DNA from: Bacillota bacterium | GTDB lineage: Bacteria; Bacillota; Clostridia; Peptostreptococcales; Anaerovoracaceae | Length of the DNA stretch: 64,000 nucleotides | Direction of reading: 5' to 3' | Assembly: GCA_019420305.1 (NCBI GenBank) | Contig: JAHZHL010000034.1 | Location: 1-64,000 of the forward strand | In this document: piece after piece, positions 58,969 through 64,000 of the stretch | How positions within the stretch are numbered: the stretch's first letter is position 1 | Layout: each line of letters starts with the position of its first letter | The notes under the pieces: model-generated | What the model saw: the letters and a program-made list of their open reading frames with translations, nothing else | What the model was told of the DNA's origin: nothing | The model's database searches: none | Translations under genes and position numbers: made by a program

Positions 58969-59772
58969 ATGAAAACAGTAACAGGTTTTTTTATGGCATG
59001 GGGAAATTTCTGCGCGATTCCGTGCCCCTGCAAAAAATGGGATGAAAAAGCGAGAACTCATATGCTCGTAATGTTTCCGATTATCGGTCTGATGATGGGA
59101 CTTTTATGGAGCGCGTTGTTTTGGGCAGTGCTTTTTTTAGAACTGCCGGTTCCGGTATCCGCGGCGCTGCTGACGGCGTATCCGTTTGTTGTGAGCGGAT
59201 TTATTCATCTTGATGGGTTTATGGACTGTAATGACGCCATTTTATCCAGAAGGCCTCTGGAGGAAAGGCAGCGTATTCTGAAGGATTCCCGGGTGGGCGC
59301 CTTCGCGGTTATCACAGTCGTACTTCTTTTTATGATGGTATTTTCCGGAATGTGGGCAATCGTGGAAGAGGGCGCTTTGTGGATTTCCTGGTGCCTGATG
59401 GGAATTCCGGTCTTTTCCAGGGCAATGTCGGCAGATTCGGTCATGGGGCGCAGGCCCCTTTCCACCAGTCAGTATGAGCTGTCTTTTCATCCGCAAAAAA
59501 ACAGGGGATTTCGGATTTGTAACGGCGCCATATGGCTGTTGGCAGCATTGCTTCTTGTGATCGTCGGCGCTTTCGCGGCCTCCCGGGCGGGCGAAGCAGG
59601 TGCGGCGGTATTTATGAAATCCGCGCTGGTTATGATCGGAGCGCAATTTGCGGCATCGCTTTTAAGCGGTATTTACGCGAGAAAACAGTTAGGAGGAATG
59701 AGTGGTGATATTGCCGGATTTATGCTGGTGTGGAGCGAACTTGCGGCAGTACTCGCCCTTGCGGTAATATAG
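58969..59772 (+). CDS. cobS: Cobalamin synthase (adenosylcobinamide-GDP ribazoletransferase)
   Basis: A 267-residue polytopic membrane enzyme that joins adenosylcobinamide-GDP to alpha-ribazole phosphate. Family motifs: FSGFIHLDGFMDCNDAILSRR-like segment (HLDGFMDCNDA), RILKDSRVGAFAV and MGRRPLSTSQYELSF. About six hydrophobic helices. It starts 12 bases after cobU behind AAGGGGGCGG. Confidence 0.94.
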   Translation: MKTVTGFFMAWGNFCAIPCPCKKWDEKARTHMLVMFPIIGLMMGLLWSALFWAVLFLELPVPVSAALLTAYPFVVSGFIHLDGFMDCNDAILSRRPLEERQRILKDSRVGAFAVITVVLLFMMVFSGMWAIVEEGALWISWCLMGIPVFSRAMSADSVMGRRPLSTSQYELSFHPQKNRGFRICNGAIWLLAALLLVIVGAFAASRAGEAGAAVFMKSALVMIGAQFAASLLSGIYARKQLGGMSGDIAGFMLVWSELAAVLALAVI

Positions 59773-59774
59773 AT

Positions 59775-60149
59775 ATGAATTTGATTATTGGAGGCGCATA
59801 CCAGGGAAAACTGGAATATGCGGAGAAAGTCTTTGGAAAACAGGAAGTCTTTACTTGTAGTCCGGAGCGGGCAGAGCTGGATTTTTCAAAACCCGTTCTG
59901 TATCATCTGGAAGATTTTGTACTGGCCTGTATCAGAGAAGGAATAGAGGCTCGGGAGTACCTGCGGCAGCACAGGGCGGAACTTGAGGGTAAAGTGATCA
60001 TCTGTACGGATCTCTCGCAGGGGATCGTTCCTGTGGAAACGCAGATGCGGGCTCTGCGGGAAATGACAGGAAGAGCCATGGTATATCTCGCGAAAGAGGC
60101 GGATACTGTGACAAGAGTTTTTTGCGGATTAGGGCAGAAATTAAAGTAA
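59775..60149 (+). CDS. Short CobU-like protein
   Basis: A 124-residue protein with a CobU-like plan: an N-terminal strand and loop LIIGGAYQGKLEYAEKVFG, resembling a P-loop but with Leu for Ser/Thr, and a C-terminal half IICTDLSQGIVPVETQMRALREMTGRAMVYLA that closely follows the CobU NEVGxGIVP/RxxxxxxGxxN region. About 50 residues shorter than CobU. It may be an accessory subunit that complements the cobU product, which itself lacks a clear GIVP segment, or a relic. The ATG at 59775 follows the cobS stop after two bases. Confidence 0.7.
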   Translation: MNLIIGGAYQGKLEYAEKVFGKQEVFTCSPERAELDFSKPVLYHLEDFVLACIREGIEAREYLRQHRAELEGKVIICTDLSQGIVPVETQMRALREMTGRAMVYLAKEADTVTRVFCGLGQKLK

Positions 60150-60159
60150 GGTAGGAGAA

Positions 60160-60780
60160 ATGAAATCGCAGATACATTTAATCAGACACGGAATTACGGA
60201 GGGAAATCAGCGGCGGCTCTACTACGGGGCGGCCGATATTCCTCTCGCAAAAGAAGGAGAGCGGATGCTGAAGGAACTGGTCGCGGAGCATATTTATCCC
60301 GAGGCAGAGGGCAGTGATTTTTATACAACGGGGTTGATCCGCACAGAACAGACGCTGACTCTGATTTACGGAGAGAAAGAACATAGCGTCATTGAGGAAC
60401 TGCGGGAAATGAATTTCGGACAGTTTGAGATGAAAAGCTATCAGGAGCTGAAAGAAGTTCCCGCCTATATCGAATGGGCCGGAGATAAAACCGGGACTCT
60501 CGCCAGCCCGGACGGGGAGAGTATCGTTGAATTTCGGAAACGAATTGAAAATGGATTCGACATTCTCATGGGCAGACATCGGCTGAAAGAATTGTCTGTG
60601 CGGCACAGTGGAAAGGACGCGTTTTCTACGGTAGTCTGCCATGGAGGAACCATCGCTTCGATTATGGAATTTTATTTCCCGGGAAAGCGAGAGCATTTTT
60701 ACAAATGGATTCCGGATCCGGGTCATGGGTTTACGCTGGATGTGAAAGCAGGCGATGTACTCAATTATGGAGAATTTTAG
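60160..60780 (+). CDS. cobC: Histidine phosphatase, probable alpha-ribazole phosphatase
   Basis: A 206-residue phosphoglycerate-mutase-like phosphatase. The catalytic RHG is in IHLIRHGITEGN, and the second catalytic His in VVCHGGTIASIM. Its place at the end of the cobT-cobU-cobS set suggests that it dephosphorylates alpha-ribazole phosphate or cobalamin phosphate (CobC role). From the sequence alone a different small phosphatase role cannot be excluded. Confidence 0.85.
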   Translation: MKSQIHLIRHGITEGNQRRLYYGAADIPLAKEGERMLKELVAEHIYPEAEGSDFYTTGLIRTEQTLTLIYGEKEHSVIEELREMNFGQFEMKSYQELKEVPAYIEWAGDKTGTLASPDGESIVEFRKRIENGFDILMGRHRLKELSVRHSGKDAFSTVVCHGGTIASIMEFYFPGKREHFYKWIPDPGHGFTLDVKAGDVLNYGEF

Positions 60781-60789
60781 GAGGATATT

Positions 60790-61707
60790 ATGAAGATAAG
60801 AGAATCTGTTACAGAACTGATTGGAAATACGCCGCTTCTGCGGCTGCGCAAAATTGAAAAGCAGTGTGGGGCAAAGGCGGCTCTGATTGCAAAGTTGGAA
60901 TATTTCAATCCCGGCGGCAGCGCAAAGGATCGGGTCGGATGGAATATGATCCGGGCGGCGGAAGAAGATGGCCGGCTGAAAACCGGCGGAACGATTATTG
61001 AGCCGACCAGTGGAAATACCGGAGTTGGGATTGCGATGGTTGCTGCGGCAAAAGGATACCGGGCGATCATGACGATGCCGGAAAGCATGAGCGTAGAACG
61101 GCGCAATCTGCTGAAGGCCTACGGCGCGGAGCTGGTTCTTACTGACGCGGCGAAGGGCATGCAGGGCGCGGTGGACAAAGCGGAAGAGCTGGCAAATGAA
61201 ATTCCGGGAAGTATTATAGCCGGTCAGTTTGTAAACCCTGCAAACTGGCAGATTCATTATGAAACGACAGGCCCGGAGATCTGGCGGGATACAGACGGCG
61301 CTGTGGATATTTTTGTTTCGGCTGTAGGTACGGGAGGCACGATAACCGGTGTGGGAACCTATTTAAAGGAACAGAATCCGCAGATAAAAGTAGTTGCCGT
61401 TGAACCAGAGGCGTCTCCCCTTTTATCTCAGGGAAAGGCGGGTCCTCATAAAATTCAGGGAATTGGAGCCAATTTCATACCGGAGGTTCTGGATACTTCT
61501 GTCTATGATGAAATTATTGCGGTATCCGATGACGCGGCCTTTGACACCATGAAAGAGTTGGCGGTGACAGAAGGTCTTTTTACAGGGATTTCATCAGGAG
61601 CAGCGCTCTATGCAGCCCGAGAACTGGTGAAAAGAGAGGAAAATAGAGAAAAAAATGTAGTTGTGCTGCTGCCGGATACGGGAGAAAGGTATCTTAGTCT
61701 TTTTTAG
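60790..61707 (+). CDS. cysK: Cysteine synthase A (O-acetylserine sulfhydrylase)
   Basis: A 305-residue PLP enzyme. The cofactor Lys is in NPGGSAKDRVG, the substrate loop in EPTSGNTGVGIAM, the phosphate-binding loop in VGTGGTITGVG, and the C-terminus ends PDTGERYLSLF. It makes cysteine from O-acetylserine and sulfide. It starts 9 bases after the phosphatase behind TTAGGAGGAT, so it may be co-transcribed with the cob genes although it belongs to another pathway. Confidence 0.95.
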   Translation: MKIRESVTELIGNTPLLRLRKIEKQCGAKAALIAKLEYFNPGGSAKDRVGWNMIRAAEEDGRLKTGGTIIEPTSGNTGVGIAMVAAAKGYRAIMTMPESMSVERRNLLKAYGAELVLTDAAKGMQGAVDKAEELANEIPGSIIAGQFVNPANWQIHYETTGPEIWRDTDGAVDIFVSAVGTGGTITGVGTYLKEQNPQIKVVAVEPEASPLLSQGKAGPHKIQGIGANFIPEVLDTSVYDEIIAVSDDAAFDTMKELAVTEGLFTGISSGAALYAARELVKREENREKNVVVLLPDTGERYLSLF

Positions 61708-61736
61708 AGAAAAAGGAAAAAATTTACAAAAATGTT

Positions 61737-61765
61737 TTGCGAAGATACCCTTAAAGTGATAGAAT
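61737..61765 (+). promoter_or_regulatory. Promoter upstream of the small coiled-coil ORF
   Basis: TTGCGA (61737-61742) and TAGAAT (61760-61765) are 17 bases apart; AAAAGGAGG follows before the GTG at 61799. Confidence 0.65.
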
Positions 61766-61798
61766 GATTCCACAATAAGAGGAAAAGGAGGAATTTTT

Positions 61799-62134
61799 GT
61801 GGAACAGAGAGAATTACTTGAGAGGATTTATGAAGAAGTTCAGGGACTGTCGCAGCGTCAGACTGTAATGGAACAAAGACTGCAAAATATGGAAAATGAT
61901 CTTCGGGAAGAAATGCAAGGCATGGAAAAGAAACTCAGGCAAACAAACAGGGTAGCCCCGGAACATGAGGATAGCTACCCTGTTTTTCTTTTAAAAGAGC
62001 ATTCGATTGTTCAGGCCCGGATTTCTGTCATCAGAAGTTCCAGCCATTCTTCGGACTCTTCCTCGGTAAGAGGTTTTTTCAAAGGACTGCCGCACTGCGG
62101 GCACACATTTTCTTCTGTTTCAAATTCTGTATAG
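61799..62134 (+). CDS. Small coiled-coil protein, uncertain 3' end
   Basis: A GTG start behind AAAAGGAGG opens a reading frame whose first ~50 residues are a heptad-like coiled coil (LLERIYEEVQGLSQRQTVMEQRLQNM). After that the frame runs through a strong terminator hairpin at 61948 and antisense to the zinc-ribbon gene, so the remaining ~60 codons are probably not used as written. Either the stop codon was lost, or the true product ends by termination of the transcript. Function unknown. Confidence 0.45.
   Translation: MEQRELLERIYEEVQGLSQRQTVMEQRLQNMENDLREEMQGMEKKLRQTNRVAPEHEDSYPVFLLKEHSIVQARISVIRSSSHSSDSSSVRGFFKGLPHCGHTFSSVSNSV
61948..61990 (+). terminator. Terminator inside the small coiled-coil ORF
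   Basis: CAGGGTAGC (61948-61956) pairs with GCTACCCTG (61974-61982), followed by TTTTTCTTTT. Confidence 0.85.
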
Positions 62135-62157
62135 CAGACTGGGCAGTATTTCAGCAT
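62011..62157 (-). CDS. 48-residue zinc-ribbon protein
   Basis: A very short gene: ATG at 62157 behind AAAAGGAGTGATAACA, stop at 62011-62013. The product has CPVC (residues 5-8) and CPQCG (19-23), a classical zinc ribbon, followed by an acidic helix (TEEESEEWLELLMTEIRA). It lies 5 bases downstream of the hexosaminidase gene and is probably its operon partner. Function unknown; similar mini-ribbons are common in Clostridia. Confidence 0.75.
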   Translation of the reverse strand: MLKYCPVCYTEFETEENVCPQCGSPLKKPLTEEESEEWLELLMTEIRA

Positions 62158-62162
62158 TGTTA

Positions 62163-63308
62163 TCACTCCTTTTCTTCAAACAGACCCAGCTTTTCTTTCC
62201 AGCGAAGGACGCGGAGAGCCGAATCTGTAATTTGTTTTTCTGAGATTTTGCCGTCGCGGACAGCCTGGACGACAGCAGGGATCTGCTCTGCATATCGGCT
62301 GGTACAGAGAAGATCATTTCCTGCCTGAATGGCAGAGACCGCGATATTTTCCTCTCCGCTGTACCCCTGTACGCCTTCCATTGCCAGATCGTCGGTCAGA
62401 ATCACACCTTCAAAGCCTAACTCCTCCCGCAGGATCTGATGCACATTTTCGGAAAGAGAAGCAGGTTTGCTCTCATCCATAGCCGTTACAATATTATGAC
62501 TGACCAGAACACAGGGAGCGCCCGCTTCGATTCCGGCCTCAAAGGGAAGGAAATCCCGGGAAACAAAGTCCTGGTAGCTTCGGGTATCGGTCGCGATTCC
62601 GGTATGGGTATCCGCGTTTCCTCCATAGCCCGGGAAATGTTTCAAAGCGGATCCGATCTTTTTCCGGTTCATAGTTGAGACAACTTCCCGGATATAGCGG
62701 GATGTTCTTTTTACGTTTTCGCCAAGTGTACGGGGATAAATAAACGCGTTCTGATCCGAAGTAAGATCGCAGACCGGAGCAAGATTTACATTAATTCCCA
62801 TGGAGAGCAGAAACTCTGATTTTTCTTCCGCGTCCCGCCGCAGACCTTCGAACCCGCTTTGCGCGTAGACCTCCTGCGGGGAAGCAAACGGCTGCGGACG
62901 ATAGGCGGAATATTTGCTGATTCGGACTACGCTGCCGCCTTCCTCGTCTACGGCCATGAGCATAGGGACGGATGCCGCTTTCTGGTAAGACGCGAGATCC
63001 GAGGTTACCGATTCCGGAGTCCGAATTTCAAAAAAATCGGAGAAAAAGAGGTAGCCGCCCAGGCCGTAAGAAGCGATATCTTCCCGGCTGATAGTGCTAT
63101 TTGAAACACAGGCAAGAAACATCTGCCCTACCTTTTCCTCCAGTGTCATATTTTCGGCAAGCTCCCGGACATAATCCGGCTTTTCCGGTGCAGCCGTCTC
63201 TGAATTTGAATTGGAAGATGCGGTTTTTTCTGGTTCGCCCTGCATGAAAAAAAGTCCTGTCCCAAGGAGAACAATAAGAACCGCGGCGATTCCGATCCAT
63301 TTTTTCAC
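62163..63308 (-). CDS. Membrane-anchored glycoside hydrolase family 3 beta-N-acetylhexosaminidase (NagZ-like)
   Basis: A 381-residue GH3 enzyme with an N-terminal membrane helix (~4-22, no lipobox Cys) and a Ser/Thr/Glu-rich linker. The catalytic domain (~45-375) shows the NagZ hallmarks: AVDEEGGSVVRI, KHFPGYGGNADTHTG with the His/Asp acid-base dyad, and VILTDDLAMEGV with the nucleophilic Asp. It should release N-acetylglucosamine from peptidoglycan fragments outside the cell. Its ribosome binding site is AAGGTGG. Confidence 0.92.
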   Translation of the reverse strand: MKKWIGIAAVLIVLLGTGLFFMQGEPEKTASSNSNSETAAPEKPDYVRELAENMTLEEKVGQMFLACVSNSTISREDIASYGLGGYLFFSDFFEIRTPESVTSDLASYQKAASVPMLMAVDEEGGSVVRISKYSAYRPQPFASPQEVYAQSGFEGLRRDAEEKSEFLLSMGINVNLAPVCDLTSDQNAFIYPRTLGENVKRTSRYIREVVSTMNRKKIGSALKHFPGYGGNADTHTGIATDTRSYQDFVSRDFLPFEAGIEAGAPCVLVSHNIVTAMDESKPASLSENVHQILREELGFEGVILTDDLAMEGVQGYSGEENIAVSAIQAGNDLLCTSRYAEQIPAVVQAVRDGKISEKQITDSALRVLRWKEKLGLFEEKE

Positions 63309-63354
63309 TCTGTATTCCCACCTTTCTTAATCAGATCCATTTTATCACAACTGA

Positions 63355-63894
63355 TCATGTTAGAACAGGTCTGAGTTTTCGAACCAGGATACAGGCCGCG
63401 ATAATCTTAAGCGCGTCCCCCGGAAGAAACGGAAAAACACAGGCCGCGAGGGCAGGAATCAAAGCGGAGGCGGAAGACGCCATAAACCATGCGGTCCCCA
63501 GCAGATAACAGGAAAAAAGCCCGGCAGTCATGCTGAGTGCCAGCGCGGAAAACCGATCCGGATTTTTGCGGTGATCCAGTATCCAGCCGGTAAGAAAGGC
63601 CGCCACCGCATAACCGACGATATAGCCGCCGGTCGGCCCGGCGAGAATCCCAAACCCGCCGGTAAAGTTATGAAAGACCGGAACGCCGACAGCTCCCAGA
63701 AGTAAGTACACCATCTGACTGATCGTTCCGTATCTCCAGCCTAAAAGCCCGCCCGCGAGAAAGACCGAAAGGGTGGCCAGATTCACGGGAACAGGTGTAA
63801 AGGGGAGAGGTATGGAAATAAAGGAGCAGACGGCGGTCAGCGCCGCGAACAGAGCGCTGATCAAAAGCCGTGCTGTTTTCGAATATCTGCGCAT
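63355..63894 (-). CDS. bioY: Biotin transporter BioY
   Basis: A 179-residue S-component of the ECF-type biotin transporter, with six hydrophobic helices and the family segments PFTPVPVNLATLSVFLAGGLLG (split by the membrane), GPTGGYIVGYAVAAFLTGW and LPGDALKI. It binds biotin and uses the shared ECF energising module, which is not in the window. It starts 11 bases after birA behind AAAGGAGG. Confidence 0.93.
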   Translation of the reverse strand: MRRYSKTARLLISALFAALTAVCSFISIPLPFTPVPVNLATLSVFLAGGLLGWRYGTISQMVYLLLGAVGVPVFHNFTGGFGILAGPTGGYIVGYAVAAFLTGWILDHRKNPDRFSALALSMTAGLFSCYLLGTAWFMASSASALIPALAACVFPFLPGDALKIIAACILVRKLRPVLT

Positions 63895-63905
63895 GAAAGC
63901 CTCCT

Positions 63906-64000
63906 TTACAAGCGGATGGAAATTTCGCCGGTAGCCAGCGTTTCCCGTTCACCGGAATCATACTGCACAATCAGACCGCCGTTTTCGTCGATGCCGAGAG
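63906..64000 (-). CDS. birA: C-terminal end of biotin-[acetyl-CoA-carboxylase] ligase (partial)
   Basis: Only the last ~30 residues are in the window. They read LGIDENGGLIVQYDSGERET and then LATGEISIRL, the SH3-like C-terminal domain typical of BirA (GxDxxGxLxV ... SGEVSxR). The position directly before bioY supports the call. The rest lies beyond the window edge. Confidence 0.75.
   Translation of the reverse strand, partial: LGIDENGGLIVQYDSGERETLATGEISIRL

Noticed and set aside
60178..61257. 359-codon open frame antisense to the cobC-like phosphatase and cysK
   Set aside because: It spans two well-supported genes on the opposite strand and shows no protein-family features.
1..64000. CRISPR arrays, tRNA or rRNA genes
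   Set aside because: No regularly spaced direct repeats, cloverleaf-like sequences with a TTC-type arm, or rRNA segments were recognised by eye on either strand.

Overview
The window reads as a chromosomal segment of an anaerobic, low-to-mid GC Gram-positive bacterium of the class Clostridia (order Eubacteriales or a close relative). The signs are the rpsF-ssb-rpsR / yybS-gdpP-rplI-dnaB replication block, strong AGGAGG ribosome binding sites, zinc-ribbon membrane proteins, a sigma-54 activator, cobalamin salvage genes, and surface proteins with FN3, NEAT and FIVAR-like domains. The heme-uptake island and a Pro-Pro-endopeptidase-like metalloprotease suggest a host-associated lifestyle. The species cannot be named from the sequence alone.

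Layout. 0.2-5.3 kb: a YbjQ protein, an ECF sigma/anti-sigma pair behind an ECF-type promoter, two tandem zinc-ribbon membrane proteins, a PlsC-type acyltransferase and a PAP2 phosphatase. 5.3-11.1 kb: a leftward four-gene operon (M14-type deacylase, YfcC carrier, degenerate shikimate-kinase-like protein, DUF2148 protein) with a consensus -24/-12 promoter, next to its likely PrpR-type sigma-54 activator. 11.1-12.9 kb: a decayed stretch with a transposase remnant that lost its catalytic core, followed by a fossil F-type ATP synthase operon in which atpE is fused to the tail of atpD and atpC is frameshifted.

12.9-34.6 kb is the most interesting region: a heme-acquisition island. A 1646-residue Shr-like receptor (NEAT and NEAT-like domains, EF-hand loop, leucine-rich repeats) comes first, then a DtxR-fold regulator with no canonical metal ligands, then an apparent eleven-gene operon. 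The operon encodes four more NEAT or NEAT-like surface proteins (one also carrying a covalent-FMN attachment domain), a Shp-like heme protein, an HtsABC/IsdEF-type heme importer, a DUF454 protein and a pair of ABC exporter half-transporters. Three promoters of identical layout (TTTACA-N17-TAAAAT) each carry a GTTAG-N6-CTAAC palindrome just downstream. Two of the three also carry a phased pair of a second palindrome, GCAY-N3-RTGC. Heme would pass from Shr through the NEAT proteins and Shp to the lipoprotein HtsA and the permease. The flavinylated protein could reduce heme or iron at the surface.

34.9-39.5 kb: a sugar nucleotidyltransferase, a glucosaminidase, a small lipoprotein and a secreted subtilase that ends in the same basic C-terminal module as the NEAT proteins. 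39.6-48.1 kb: the conserved ribosomal/replication block, a DnaD-like protein with a DnaC-like zinc tail, and a LysM/G5/M23 cell-wall hydrolase. 48.3-49.2 kb: a PPEP/anthrax-lethal-factor-like metalloprotease behind a Lys/Thr-rich stalk. 49.3-57.1 kb: exoA, nnrE, a phosphohexomutase, a small membrane protein, a VOC protein, a serine recombinase and a leftward mazG-larE-HD-DMT cluster. 57.3-61.7 kb: the lower cobalamin pathway (cobT, cobU, cobS, a short CobU-like gene, a CobC-type phosphatase) and cysK. 61.8-64 kb: a small coiled-coil ORF, a 48-residue zinc-ribbon gene, an NagZ-like lipid- or membrane-anchored hexosaminidase, bioY and the end of birA. No rRNA, tRNA or CRISPR was seen.
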